Below are positions 17,278 through 25,901 of a DNA stretch of 64,000 nucleotides, one piece after another. The stretch lies in NCBI GenBank assembly GCA_017405945.1, contig JAFQZL010000032.1, positions 1-64,000 of the forward strand. Direction: 5' to 3'. The notes beneath the pieces were generated by a model. The model searched no databases and was not told the origin of the DNA. It saw only the letters and a program-made list of their open reading frames with translations. Within the stretch, counting starts at the first letter, position 1. Every line of letters begins with the position of its first letter. The position numbers were made by a program, and so were the translations under genes. This DNA comes from Acidaminococcaceae bacterium. Lineage in GTDB: Bacteria > Bacillota > Negativicutes > Acidaminococcales > Acidaminococcaceae.

Positions 17278-18021
17278 ATGGATATACAGTATCTGCTTTT
17301 TTTGCAGGATTTTCGCAACAGTATTGATAACGCGCTGACGCCTTTTATGGAATGGGTGTCCATGTTTGCCGTGACCTATCTGATCCTGTTCCCGGTCTAT
17401 TTTTATTGGAACAGGAATAAAAAAGACGGTCTGTACGCGCTGGTGGCCTATTATTTTTGCATGGTGGTCACGCCCCTGGTGAAACTGACGGCCTGCGTGT
17501 ACCGGCCCTGGATCCGCGATACCCGGATCGTTCCTGCGGGCAGGGCCATTGTCACGGCGACAGGGTATTCCTTCCCCAGCGGGCACACCACGACGGCGGC
17601 GCCCCTGGCGGGCGGGATGGTTGTGAACACATGGAAAGATCCGCGGCTGCGGGTGGCTTCCGTCCTGTTTGCCGCGTTTATCGTGCTGACCATGTTTTCC
17701 AGAAATTACCTGGGGGTCCATACGCCGCAGGATGTGTGCGTAGGCTTGGGCGTTTCCGTCCTGAGCCTGTTTTTCACCGCGAAACTGTTCCGGTATCTGG
17801 ACGCCCGTCCGGAAAAAGAAAACCGGCTGCTCCTGGCCGGCTTTGTGTTCTGCTGCCTCGCCCTCGTGTATATCACGCTCAAGCCGTACCCCATGGATTA
17901 TACGGCAGGCGGCAGGCTCCTCGTCGATCCGCAGAAGATGATGAACGACGGATACGGCGACATCGGGAAGATGATGGGGTTTATCATCGCCCGGTACGTG
18001 GAGAAGACGTGGATCCGGTAA
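17278..18021 (+). CDS. PAP2-family membrane phosphatase
   Basis: 247 residues, six predicted membrane segments. The three phosphatase motifs are visible: KLTACVYRP (residues about 70-78), PSGHT (about 99) and SRNYLGVHTPQD (about 140). The family dephosphorylates lipid phosphates such as undecaprenyl-PP or phosphatidic acid. Good ribosome site GGAGGAG. It lies next to the YczE-like gene and is likely co-transcribed. Confidence 0.88.
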   Translation: MDIQYLLFLQDFRNSIDNALTPFMEWVSMFAVTYLILFPVYFYWNRNKKDGLYALVAYYFCMVVTPLVKLTACVYRPWIRDTRIVPAGRAIVTATGYSFPSGHTTTAAPLAGGMVVNTWKDPRLRVASVLFAAFIVLTMFSRNYLGVHTPQDVCVGLGVSVLSLFFTAKLFRYLDARPEKENRLLLAGFVFCCLALVYITLKPYPMDYTAGGRLLVDPQKMMNDGYGDIGKMMGFIIARYVEKTWIR

Positions 18022-18085
18022 GAGGCAAAGCCTTCCCGCGCACGATTTTTGCAGGCGTTCCATAGTTTTTTACGACTCTTTGGTA

Positions 18086-18091
18086 TATAAT
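18086..18091 (+). promoter_or_regulatory. -10-like TATAAT before the C69 dipeptidase
   Basis: TATAAT 42 bp before the start codon; no good -35 is seen. Confidence 0.35.
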
Positions 18092-18132
18092 GATTGCAGG
18101 AAGACAAACTGCTGAAGGGAGGACAGGGTATT

Positions 18133-19713
18133 ATGTTAAAAAAGATGATTGCAGGTATGGCGCTGGTTTCGCTTTTGACCGCAGGCGCAGAGGCGTGCAC
18201 CGTCATGGTGGTGACGAAGGGCGCGTCAGCGGACGGGAGCACGATGGTTTCCCACTCCAACGACGGCCGCGGCGCGGAGATGAATCTGATTTATGTGCCG
18301 GCGAAGGATCACCCGAAAGGCAGCAGGCGACCTGTTTATCCTACGGCGGTGGCGCTCAATACCATGCCGGAGTACAACGCCTTTGACCAGCCGAACCTTG
18401 TGGCGCCGGAACGGAGCGAAGGGTACAATTACCCCGGCAAACCCCGCACGGTGCCCATCGGCTACATACCCGAAGTGGAACACACCTACGCCTACATGGA
18501 CGCGGACTACGGCGTGGCCAATGAACATGGCCTGATGTTTGGCGAATGCACGGACATGTCCGCGCATCTGCCGGAGGTTCCGTACAAAAAAGGCGGCGGC
18601 ATATTCTACGCGGCGGAACTGAGCCGCGTCGCGCTGGAACGCTGCAAAACCGCCCGGGAAGCCATTCAGCTTATGGGCAGCCTGATCGATGAGTACGGCC
18701 TCTGGGGCACCGCCGAGACGTTAGCCGTTGCCGACAAGGACGAGGCCTGGGTCTTTGAGATGCAGATGTCACCCACAGGCAAGGGCGGCCTCTGGATCGC
18801 GGAAAAAATTCCGGACGGGGATTTTTTCATAGAGGCGAACCAGCTCCGGATCCACGCGATCCGGGAAGGCGACCCGACCCAGATCTTCAACCCGCGCCTG
18901 CCGGAAATGCTCAAAGAGCTTGGCTGGGCGGCCTACGACGAGGAAGGCCGGCTGGACTGGATGAAATCCCTGCAGTCCAAAGAATTCCATCACCCGTATT
19001 ATTCCAAACGGCGCGTATGGCGGGCCATGAGCCTTGTGGCGCCGTCCAAGAACCTTCCGTCCCGGGTCGCGGACTGGGATTCGGCAACCTATCCGCTGTC
19101 CATCCGTCCCGACAGAAAACTGGACGTGGAAGATATCGCGCGCATCCACCGCGACTATTACCAGGGCACCAAGTTTGACAAATCGAAGAGCCCCCTGGCA
19201 GGCCTGTACGGATCGCCGTACCATTATGTAGTGGAAATGGGCGAGCGTTCCATCCTGTCTTCCAAGACGAGTTACAGCCACATCTCCCAGGCCGGCGGCA
19301 TGCTTCCGTCCCCGGTCGTCTGGATGTCGATGGATACGCCTTTTGAAAATCCTTTCATTCCCTTTGCCGTATCGAAGGTGCCCGAAGAGTACCGGGCCCT
19401 GCGGGACACCTACGACCCGTCGAAGATGTTCTGGGCCTCCAATCAGGTCATGGCGCTGACGCAGGGCTATTTTAACATTATGGCTCCCACCGTGAAGGAA
19501 GCGGTGGAGCAGGCGGAGAAAAATTCCATGCAGCTTGTCGCTTCCTCCTCCGGCCTGACGAAGGAACAGTTTGCCGACGCGCTGCGCAAAAACTCCCTCA
19601 AAATCTTTGAGGACTGGAAACAGCTTTCCACCAAGCTGTTAATGAAATTTAAGAGCGACGTGGGCATCGAGTACGAAAAGCAGCCCAGGCCGGACACGCC
19701 GAAGAGTTATTGA
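18133..19713 (+). CDS. Exported C69-family dipeptidase
   Basis: 526 residues from ATG 18133 (GGAGGACAGGG upstream). A signal peptide ends MALVSLLTAGAEA and is followed directly by Cys (CTVMVVTKGASADGSTMVSHSNDG). In the C69/PepD family this Cys is the N-terminal nucleophile released by processing, so cutting after AEA would create the active enzyme. Other conserved pieces: YGVANEHGLMFGECTD and YDPSKMFWASNQVMALTQGYF. It degrades dipeptides, probably in the periplasm. A strong hairpin-promoter element sits 21 bp after the stop. Confidence 0.88.
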   Translation: MLKKMIAGMALVSLLTAGAEACTVMVVTKGASADGSTMVSHSNDGRGAEMNLIYVPAKDHPKGSRRPVYPTAVALNTMPEYNAFDQPNLVAPERSEGYNYPGKPRTVPIGYIPEVEHTYAYMDADYGVANEHGLMFGECTDMSAHLPEVPYKKGGGIFYAAELSRVALERCKTAREAIQLMGSLIDEYGLWGTAETLAVADKDEAWVFEMQMSPTGKGGLWIAEKIPDGDFFIEANQLRIHAIREGDPTQIFNPRLPEMLKELGWAAYDEEGRLDWMKSLQSKEFHHPYYSKRRVWRAMSLVAPSKNLPSRVADWDSATYPLSIRPDRKLDVEDIARIHRDYYQGTKFDKSKSPLAGLYGSPYHYVVEMGERSILSSKTSYSHISQAGGMLPSPVVWMSMDTPFENPFIPFAVSKVPEEYRALRDTYDPSKMFWASNQVMALTQGYFNIMAPTVKEAVEQAEKNSMQLVASSSGLTKEQFADALRKNSLKIFEDWKQLSTKLLMKFKSDVGIEYEKQPRPDTPKSY

Positions 19714-19734
19714 GATGAATCACAGTTGGTCCAA

Positions 19735-19774
19735 CAGCCGCAGAATTTATTTTCTGCGGCTGTTTTGATATAAT
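19735..19774 (+). promoter_or_regulatory. Hairpin-promoter composite element, copy 7
   Basis: Perfect 11-bp stem CAGCCGCAGAA/TTCTGCGGCTG, then TTTTGATATAAT. Compensatory change (TGGA to CAGA) keeps pairing relative to other copies. It ends the dipeptidase transcript and can start the acetolactate decarboxylase. Confidence 0.78.
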
Positions 19775-19783
19775 GGATGATAG

Positions 19784-19906
19784 AGTAAGGAAAAGCATGC
19801 TGGCGGTTTTTCCTATACGGACAGCTGTGGAAAGACAAGATATTTTGCAGTCAATCCGAGCGGTGAAGACGGATCGTTGCGGTTTTATGAGTTCTGGAAA
19901 GGATGA
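19784..19906 (+). pseudogene. Possible C-terminal gene remnant
   Basis: A start-less frame ending at TGA 19904 reads ...TRYFAVNPSGEDGSLRF, protein-like in composition, between copy 7 and the decarboxylase. It may be the tail of a lost gene; support is weak. Confidence 0.2.
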
Positions 19907-19912
19907 GACATA

Positions 19913-20737
19913 ATGAAATTCAAAAATAAGTACATCGGTTTGGTTTTAGCGGTTACCATGACGCTTGGCGCGACCTGCAGCGCGGCTTCCGCAGACAGGG
20001 AAACCATCCGGCAGGTGGCGCTGCTGCAGTCCCTGGCGCAGGGATATTTCGGCGGCACGGTTACGGTGAAGCAGCTCCGCAAGGGCGGGGATACCGGCAT
20101 CGGCACATTCAAAGGGCTGAACGGGGAAATGATCGTGCTGGACGGCACGGTGTACCAGGCTTTGGGCGACGGTCGGGTGGTCGTGGCGGACGATAAAGAA
20201 ACGGTGCCCTTCGCGAACGTGACGTTTTTTGACAAAGACATTGCGACAGACCTTGCGGATGTAGCGGACAAAACAGATCTGGAAAAACGCCTGAACAAAA
20301 TTGTGGAAGAGCAGGGCGCCAACAGCTTTTATGTAGTAAAGATGCGCACGGAGTTCCCCAGCATCCTGTTCCGCAGCGAATACGGCAGCCAGGAACCCTA
20401 CCCCACGCTGGTAGACGCGCTGAAGGGAAAACAGACGGAATTTACCCATAAAAATATAAAAGGGACGCTGGTGGGACTGTACTGCCCCAATTATATGGGC
20501 GGCCTGAACACGCCGGGCTGGCATTTCCATTTTGTGTCGGATGACCGAAAACACGGGGGCCATATCCTGGAACTGGCGGTCCGTAACGGGAAAGCGTATC
20601 TGGATAAAACGGACAGCTTTACCATGATGCTGCCTTCGGATGAGAAGTTCCAGACCTTCAACCTGGCGAAGGACATGCGGGAAGATATCCGTAAGGCGGA
20701 ACAGGACAAACAGGCTGACCTGGCAAAGAAGGAATAG
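19913..20737 (+). CDS. Exported alpha-acetolactate decarboxylase
   Basis: 274 residues. A signal peptide (MKFKNKYIGLVLAVTMTLGATCSAASA) precedes a full decarboxylase domain: ALLQSLAQGYFGGTVTV, GIGTFKGLNGEMIVLDGTVYQ, VPFANVTFF, then GTLVGLYCPNYMGGLNTPGW, HFHF and GGHIL with the zinc His residues and the catalytic Glu/Arg region. The enzyme converts 2-acetolactate to acetoin. Bacterial forms are more often cytoplasmic, though exported ones are known in Bacillus relatives. No acetolactate synthase is nearby. A Lys/Glu/Gln-rich tail ends the protein. Confidence 0.88.
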   Translation: MKFKNKYIGLVLAVTMTLGATCSAASADRETIRQVALLQSLAQGYFGGTVTVKQLRKGGDTGIGTFKGLNGEMIVLDGTVYQALGDGRVVVADDKETVPFANVTFFDKDIATDLADVADKTDLEKRLNKIVEEQGANSFYVVKMRTEFPSILFRSEYGSQEPYPTLVDALKGKQTEFTHKNIKGTLVGLYCPNYMGGLNTPGWHFHFVSDDRKHGGHILELAVRNGKAYLDKTDSFTMMLPSDEKFQTFNLAKDMREDIRKAEQDKQADLAKKE

Positions 20738-20819
20738 GCTGGCGGCGGTTAGGGCGTAACATGGCGCTGGCCTCCGGCTTTGCGGTAGCGCTATTGTCGT
20801 TTAAGTAAGGAGGGGCAGG

Positions 20820-21242
20820 GTGCGGAATTTTTTCCCGTTTATGACGGTCAGTCCGGAAATTTCCGGACTGCGCGCGGATCTCATTTACGCGAATTACATT
20901 ATTGCGTGCCTGCTGCCTCTTTTTGTGATCTTCTTATGCATCCGTATGGTCAGCAGCACGAAAAAGGCCGGCGTCCTGACAATCCTTCTGGTCGCCGTGT
21001 TTGTGCTGTTCAACCGGGACGTAATGCTGCCGGTCCTGAACGGTTTTATAGACGGTATTGCTTCCGGTCCTGCGGCCATGCTCGGGGCGTTTCTGGGATT
21101 TCTGGGCACCCTGGGTTTGTTCAAGGGATTGTACGATGAGGAACAGAGCGAAGAGTATGTGCATAAGAGAAAGTACTGGTACGCAACCGTTGCGGTCATG
21201 TACGCGGGAATCGTGCCGGACTGCCACACTGTGGGCAAGTGA
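20820..21242 (+). CDS. Small membrane protein of unknown function
   Basis: 140 residues with GTG start 20820 behind AAGGAGGGG. Three hydrophobic stretches (about 26-45, 50-70, 76-100, the last Gly-rich: ASGPAAMLGAFLGFLGTLGLF). No family recognised. It is followed closely by another membrane protein gene, probably an operon. Confidence 0.6.
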   Translation: MRNFFPFMTVSPEISGLRADLIYANYIIACLLPLFVIFLCIRMVSSTKKAGVLTILLVAVFVLFNRDVMLPVLNGFIDGIASGPAAMLGAFLGFLGTLGLFKGLYDEEQSEEYVHKRKYWYATVAVMYAGIVPDCHTVGK

Positions 21243-21262
21243 AACGGCGAAAGGGAAGTTCT

Positions 21263-21805
21263 ATGGGGCGGAAACAAAGCGTAACGTTATACAACATTCT
21301 TTTCCCTGTCTGGCTGCTGGTATGGATTCCTTCTCCCCTGTGGCTGCTGCTGGTTCCATTGAATTTCGTGATCGACTATGTTGTTTTGTATAAAAGTCTG
21401 CCGGACGATGTGGAGCGGAGCAAAAACTTTCCGGACAGTGTTCCGCGGAAAGCGTTTTGCAATACATATGCGTGGAAAATCTGCGCCGCGGGTTTTGCCG
21501 CCGATTTTACCGGCAGTCTGTTTCTGTTCGCCGTGTTTATGATAACGAGCTCCCATAAACTGGATTCGTTGAGACCAGTCAGCCACGGGCTTGGCCTCAA
21601 TCCCTTTGAAAGTTTTGCGGCGTTACTGATTGTGGTTTGCTCGATCCTGTTAGCGGCGTATTGCATTTACCGGTTCGATTCGTACCTTTTAAAACGTGCC
21701 GGACTTTCGGAAGAACAGGGCCGGAAATCCGCCTTGTGGCTGGCTGTCGTGACGGCGCCATATCTGTTCCTGCTTCCGTCGGAGATTCTGTACCGGTGGA
21801 TGTGA
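21263..21805 (+). CDS. Membrane protein of unknown function
   Basis: 180 residues from ATG 21263 (AAAGGGAAG upstream); a GTG at 21239 overlapping the previous stop is an alternative start without ribosome site. Four hydrophobic segments (LFPVWLLVWIPSPLWLLLVPL, FAADFTGSLFLFAVFMI, FAALLIVVCSILLAAYCIY, and ALWLAVVTAPYLFLLPS). No family recognised. Confidence 0.6.
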   Translation: MGRKQSVTLYNILFPVWLLVWIPSPLWLLLVPLNFVIDYVVLYKSLPDDVERSKNFPDSVPRKAFCNTYAWKICAAGFAADFTGSLFLFAVFMITSSHKLDSLRPVSHGLGLNPFESFAALLIVVCSILLAAYCIYRFDSYLLKRAGLSEEQGRKSALWLAVVTAPYLFLLPSEILYRWM

Positions 21806-22106
21806 AGGGAAAAGCATATAAAATAATAAAAGAGCAGCGCCTGCCATGTTTCAGGCAGGTTGCGAATTGTCAGTTCTATCATTTAAGCTTCAAATAAAAA
21901 CCGCAGCCTGCTTTTCTGTTCAAAGATGACAGGAAAGCGGCTGACTTTTTGCAGGCCGTTTTGCGTGTAAATGACGGTAGTGCATTTTGACAGCGGGGTA
22001 TATGGGAGGACGAGATAACCATTGTTTTTAAAATGCGCATTGCAACTATTTTTAGTTGCGGCTTTCCCTTTTGTGTGATATAGTATAAACACGGAGGTAA
22101 CTCAGT
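21806..22106. other. Intergenic region with hairpins before hicAB
   Basis: Holds CCTGCC/GGCAGG (about 21840-21860), an AAAACCGCAGCCTGC...GCAGGCCGTTTT hairpin (21896-21962) resembling the composite elements but with a poor -10, and GCAACT/AGTTGC near 22041. A TATAGT -10-like box lies near 22078. No gene seen. Confidence 0.4.
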
Positions 22107-22364
22107 TTGGGACAAAAGGAAAAGCTTATTGCAAAATTGAAAGCAAACCCGAAGTCGTTTACGTTTAATGAAGCAGAAACATTGCTTGGTTATTTTTCAT
22201 ACTACAGAAGCAATAAAGGAAAAACAAGTGGATCACGCATCATGTTTGTGAGCGATATTTATAAAACAAAAATTTTGCTTCATAAACCACACCCGCGCAA
22301 AGAACTTTTAGAGTATCAGATAAAACAACTTATCGAGCAGTTGGAACAGGAGGGCTTGTTATGA
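22107..22364 (+). CDS. hicA: HicA-family toxin of a type II toxin-antitoxin pair
   Basis: 85 residues with TTG start after GGAGG. KLKANPKSFTFNEAETLLGYFSY, then SGSRIMF and the signature LLHKPHPRKELLEYQIKQLIEQLEQEGLL fit the HicA subfamily in which GSH is replaced by GSR. HicA proteins bind and cleave mRNA. It overlaps hicB by 4 bp. Confidence 0.85.
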   Translation: MGQKEKLIAKLKANPKSFTFNEAETLLGYFSYYRSNKGKTSGSRIMFVSDIYKTKILLHKPHPRKELLEYQIKQLIEQLEQEGLL

Positions 22365-22705
22365 AAAACACGATGGAATACAAAAGTTATGTAGGCAGCA
22401 TAGAATTTTCCGAGAGCGACGGGGTGTTTTTTGGAAAGGTGCAGGGCATCCGTTCCCTGATTTCTTATGAAGGAACTAACGCAGCTGAATTAATTGCCGA
22501 TTTTCATGGCGCTGTTGATGATTATCTTGATTTTTGTGAAAAAGAAGGTCAGGTTCCGGAAACTGCATATAAAGGAAGCCTGAATGTCCGTCTGGGCAGT
22601 GAACTTCATAAACGTGCTGCCATTTATGCAATTTCCCGGCAACAAAGTTTGAATAGTTTTATTGAAGAGGCTGTAAGAGAGAAGCTGATTGCCGTTAACG
22701 CATAA
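22361..22705 (+). CDS. hicB: HicB-family antitoxin
   Basis: 114 residues. The N-terminal partly degraded RNase H-like fold reads YVGSIEFSESDGVFFGKVQGI...DYLDFCEKEG, and the C-terminus is a ribbon-helix-helix (LNVRLGSELHKRAAIYAISRQQSLNSFIEEAVREKL). It neutralises HicA and should repress its own operon through the RHH domain. The toxin-first order is normal for hicAB. Confidence 0.88.
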   Translation: MKNTMEYKSYVGSIEFSESDGVFFGKVQGIRSLISYEGTNAAELIADFHGAVDDYLDFCEKEGQVPETAYKGSLNVRLGSELHKRAAIYAISRQQSLNSFIEEAVREKLIAVNA

Positions 22706-22807
22706 GCGAATAATAAGAAGTCTGAATGAAAGACCGTTGATGTAATGAATATTTCGTTATATTGTCGATGCAACTGGTGTTGACTTTTAATTCAGGAGGT
22801 ATTGAAA

Positions 22808-23209
22808 ATGGAAGGTATTGAAAAAGTTTGTCAGTTCCTTGATGAAGCTCATGTGTACTATCTTGCGACGGTGGACGGGGACCAGCCCCGGTGCCGCCCC
22901 TTCGGCACTTCGCTGCTGTATGATGGAAAGCTTTATATCCAGACCGGCAAGGTAAAAGAAGTTTCCAAACAGATTGCCGCGAATCCGAAAGTGGAGATCT
23001 GCGCGTTCAACGGCGGGAAATGGCTCCGCGTTGCCGGCGAGCTGGTGAATGATGACAGCCGCGACGTGAAAGCTGCCATGCTGGAGAAGTTCCCCACCCT
23101 GAAAAATATGTACAGCCCGGACGATGACAACACCCAGGTGCTGTATTTCAAAAACGCGGTGGCAACGTTTTCTTCCTTTACGGAAAAACCGGAAGTCATT
23201 ACGTTTTAA
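22808..23209 (+). CDS. Pyridoxamine 5'-phosphate oxidase-like flavoprotein
   Basis: 133 residues from ATG 22808 (AGGAGGT at 22794). HVYYLATVDGDQPRCRPFGT and LYIQTGKVKEVSKQIAANPKVEICAF are the split-barrel FMN-binding pattern of the PNPOx-like family (COG5015 type). Probably an FMN- or F420-type reductase or binding protein; substrate unknown. Confidence 0.82.
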   Translation: MEGIEKVCQFLDEAHVYYLATVDGDQPRCRPFGTSLLYDGKLYIQTGKVKEVSKQIAANPKVEICAFNGGKWLRVAGELVNDDSRDVKAAMLEKFPTLKNMYSPDDDNTQVLYFKNAVATFSSFTEKPEVITF

Positions 23210-23236
23210 GCGGCAGTTTTGAGTTAACTCTGCATT

Positions 23237-23285
23237 AAAGCGGTAACTTTTAATAGTTGGCAAACAGTTACCGCTTTTCTTTTTA
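23237..23285 (+). terminator. Terminator after the PNPOx-like gene
   Basis: AAAGCGGTAACT/AGTTACCGCTTT, 12-bp perfect stem, then TTCTTTTT. Confidence 0.85.
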
Positions 23286-23302
23286 CTAAAAAATTACAGC
23301 AC

Positions 23303-23353
23303 AAAAAACAGGGCCGCTTTCGTTTTATAACGGCAGCGTGCCCTGATTTTTTA
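23303..23353 (-). terminator. Terminator of the duplicated-domain gene
   Basis: On the minus strand CAGGGC...GCCCTG followed by TTTTTT (A-run 23303-23308). It lies 40 bp beyond the stop at 23395. Confidence 0.7.
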
Positions 23354-23394
23354 TGTTGTGACAGTATATTTTGCGAACTCCAACGCGCTGTGGA

Positions 23395-24042
23395 TTAGAA
23401 GCGGCCGCCGTTCGCCAGCCAGCGGTTGGCGGTTTCTTCGGAAAGGTAAACGGCTTCGATATCAATGTAGTTGTCGGCGGAGTGGGTGTATTCGTCCAGA
23501 ATCCGTACTTTACCGGTATCGGTGAGGAATCCGTTCACCGCTTCGATGGCGTTGCTGGCTTCCATGGGTTTGTCGGCCACAAATTCCAGAACGCTTGCCA
23601 CGGAGTAGCCTTCCTGGGTGAAGATGACCATTTTCAGACCGTCCCTGGTGTTGCGCATTTTGGTGATGCTGCCGACCTGCACGGCGCCGAACTGCCCTTT
23701 GTTTGACAGCCAGCGATTGGCGGCTTCTTCCGTCAGATGGGTGTATTCGATATCAATGTAGTTATCGGCGGAGTGGGTGTGTTCGTCCAGGATCCGCACC
23801 CTGCCGGGCTGTGTGAGGAAACCGTTGATGGCTTCGATTACGTTGCGTTCTTCCATGGGTTTGTTAGCCACAAATTCCACAACGCTTGCCACAGAGTAAC
23901 CTTCCTGGGTGAAGATGACGATTTTCTGACCGTCACTGGTGTTGCGCAGCCTGGTAATGCTGCCGCCGGAAACGTCGGCAAAGGCGGAACCGCAAATGAG
24001 CATCAGGAGCAGGGTAACGAGCGCAATCAGACGAATTTTCAT
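23395..24042 (-). CDS. Exported protein made of two tandem repeats
   Basis: 215 residues. A signal peptide (MKIRLIALVTLLLMLICGSAFA) is followed by two copies of a unit of about 95 residues, each running GSITRLRNTSDGQKIVIF...TQEGYSVASVVEF...KPMEERNVIEAINGFL...RILDEHTHSADNYIDIE...NRWL. The copies are about 75 percent alike, so the duplication is fairly recent. No family recognised; a small alpha/beta sensor or binding domain is possible. Confidence 0.7.
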   Translation of the reverse strand: MKIRLIALVTLLLMLICGSAFADVSGGSITRLRNTSDGQKIVIFTQEGYSVASVVEFVANKPMEERNVIEAINGFLTQPGRVRILDEHTHSADNYIDIEYTHLTEEAANRWLSNKGQFGAVQVGSITKMRNTRDGLKMVIFTQEGYSVASVLEFVADKPMEASNAIEAVNGFLTDTGKVRILDEYTHSADNYIDIEAVYLSEETANRWLANGGRF

Positions 24043-24442
24043 AATAAAGAACCTCCCGGATAAAAAATGATTGAATCTGCGTCGGGCAGAGTGATTGCCT
24101 GTATTTAATTATATAGGAAATTCCGGGAAATGAAAAGAAAGTTTTACCGGAAAAATGTTTAACTATGCACGGAAACTTTTACCTTAAAAGAAAGGTAAAC
24201 AAAATTATAAATTTCGCAGATAGTTTGCCGTAAAAAGTTCTGCCGTGATAATGAATTGCTGACGGAAAAAACAATTTAATTTTCCCGGATTTTCTTTTAT
24301 AATTAGGGTGAGCGGTAAAGCTAAAGTCGAACGGTAACACGCTGACCGTTGTGTTGTTGACAGTAAACGAGGAGCCGGGGACAAGCGCCCGCGGTTCCGT
24401 TGAACGGAAAATATTTGTTAACAGGAAAGGATGACTGATACT
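24043..24442. other. Divergent intergenic region
   Basis: Between the duplicated-domain gene (minus) and the flavin reductase (plus). AT-rich from 24110 to 24300, with a TATAAT at 24298-24303 and no good -35. A GC-rich stretch near 24372-24400 could fold but matches no riboswitch known to me. Confidence 0.4.
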
Positions 24443-25015
24443 ATGAAAAAAGAGTTAGGCGTGCTGGAGGCAGTATTCCCGATGCCGGTGCTGATGATCG
24501 CGACATATGATGAGAACGGCACGGTGGACGTGATGAACGCGGCCTGGGGGCAGATCTGCGATTATAAAAAGATCGCGCTGTTTCTTGACGAAGGTCACAA
24601 GACTTCGGAGAACATTTTGAAAACGAAAGCGTTTACCGTAGCCCTGGCGGACCGGGCCCATATGGTGGGGGCGGATTACTTTGGCACGGTGTCCGGCCGC
24701 AAGGTGCCGGACAAGTTTGCCCGTTCGGGTTATACCGCGGTGAAGAGCAAACATGTCAACGCGCCCGTTATTGAAGAGTTCCCGCTGGTGATGGAGTGCG
24801 AGCTGGCCGACGTGTTGAAGAAGGACAGTTTTTTCTGCGTAATCGGGCAGATCGTGAACACGGCGGCGGACGAACGGATTCTGGATGAGAACGGAAAGGT
24901 GGACGTGACGAAGCTGAACGCGCTGATTTATGACACGTTCCGCCACGGGTATTATGTGTGCGGTGAAAAGGCGGGCCAGGCCTTTAAAGAAGGCGCGGCG
25001 CTGGCGAAAAAATAA
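24443..25015 (+). CDS. Flavin reductase-like (FMN-binding split barrel) protein
   Basis: 190 residues. ATG 24443 is preferred because GGAAAGG abuts the alternative ATG 24431. FPMPVLMIATYDENGTVDVMNAAWG is the FMN-binding start of the flavin reductase/flavoredoxin family, followed by ENILKTKAFTVALAD and YFGTVSGRKVPDKF. Likely an NAD(P)H:FMN reductase or flavoredoxin; partner unknown. Confidence 0.85.
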   Translation: MKKELGVLEAVFPMPVLMIATYDENGTVDVMNAAWGQICDYKKIALFLDEGHKTSENILKTKAFTVALADRAHMVGADYFGTVSGRKVPDKFARSGYTAVKSKHVNAPVIEEFPLVMECELADVLKKDSFFCVIGQIVNTAADERILDENGKVDVTKLNALIYDTFRHGYYVCGEKAGQAFKEGAALAKK

Positions 25016-25100
25016 CAGAACCGGCTTTTGATTTAAAAAAGCAGACTGTTTTTATTTATAAAATATAATAACAGGCTGAAAAACCGTTGCGTATTAAAGA

Positions 25101-25160
25101 ATTATTATTGAAGGAACGATTTCGTTCCGGATTTATTATTAAAGGGGCGGTTTTGTTCCG
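25101..25160 (+). repeat. 30-bp tandem duplication with hairpin
   Basis: ATTATTATTGAAGGAACGAT plus TTCGTTCCGG is followed by a second, diverged copy (ATTTATTATTAAAGGGGCGG plus TTTTGTTCCGG). Each can form GGAAC...GTTCC-type pairing. It lies in the leader of the nitroreductase gene. Confidence 0.55.
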
Positions 25161-25179
25161 GGTTTGCGTGGAGGGGACT

Positions 25180-25884
25180 ATGAAACATTTTACAATTAAA
25201 AATCTGAAAAAAGTATCGGCGGCGGTTTGCGCCTTTGGCATTCTGGCCGGCGCCCTTGTACTGCCGGTGAAGGCGATGGCGGCGGAAACGGAAGCGCCTG
25301 TCACCATTACGCTGCCGGCGCCGTTTACCAGAGACGGCCTGACGGTGAAGGAAGCGCTGGACCGCCGGAGAAGTTCCAGGCAGTTTGCCGACGCTCCGCT
25401 GCAGGAGAAACAGTTGTCCGCCATATTGTGGGCGGCCAACGGCATTAACCGGCCGGAGTCCGGCAAGCGCGTGAATCCCACCACCATGGGCATTTATAAT
25501 ATTGACGTGTACGCGGTGATGGCCAACGGCATTTACAAATATGATCCGGCGGCCCATGCCCTGACGCAGGTTTCCCCGGTGGATTTCCGCCCGCAGATCA
25601 ACGCGAAACAGACCTTTGTCCATACGGCGCCGCTGACCTTGTTCTACGTTGCGAACCCGGTTCCGCCCAGGGATCCTTCCCGCCCGGTGAGTCCGGAACG
25701 GCAGCTCGCGAACAACTGCCTGGTGGCGGGCACAATGCTGCAGAGCGTGGCGCTGGTGGCAGTGGATGAAGGGCTGGGAACCTGTGTCCGCGGCTCTGTC
25801 GACCGGGAAGCCTTCCGTAAAGCGGCAGGCCTTTCGCCGGAACAGACGGTGCTGATTTCCCAGACCGTCGGCGCGCTGCACTGA
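25180..25884 (+). CDS. Exported nitroreductase/SagB-like flavoprotein
   Basis: 234 residues from ATG 25180 (GGAGGGG at 25170). A signal peptide (KVSAAVCAFGILAGALVLPVKAMA) precedes a nitroreductase fold: LTVKEALDRRRSSRQFADAP (FMN-binding RRSSR), SAILWAANGINRP, and a C-terminal GLGTCVRGSVDREAFRKAAGLS. SagB/ThcOx-type enzymes oxidise or reduce small molecules with FMN. Its export is unusual for this family. A 17-bp gap links it to the next gene. Confidence 0.8.
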   Translation: MKHFTIKNLKKVSAAVCAFGILAGALVLPVKAMAAETEAPVTITLPAPFTRDGLTVKEALDRRRSSRQFADAPLQEKQLSAILWAANGINRPESGKRVNPTTMGIYNIDVYAVMANGIYKYDPAAHALTQVSPVDFRPQINAKQTFVHTAPLTLFYVANPVPPRDPSRPVSPERQLANNCLVAGTMLQSVALVAVDEGLGTCVRGSVDREAFRKAAGLSPEQTVLISQTVGALH

Positions 25885-25901
25885 GAGGAAAGTGAAACAG
25901 A

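Noticed and set aside
19774..19914. 46-codon frame starting ATGGATGATAG right at the -10 box
   Set aside because: The ATG overlaps the promoter and has no ribosome site; the stop overlaps the decarboxylase start.
24372..24442. Riboswitch before the flavin reductase
   Set aside because: The GC-rich stretch lacks the conserved FMN (RFN) or other riboswitch core sequences I can recognise.
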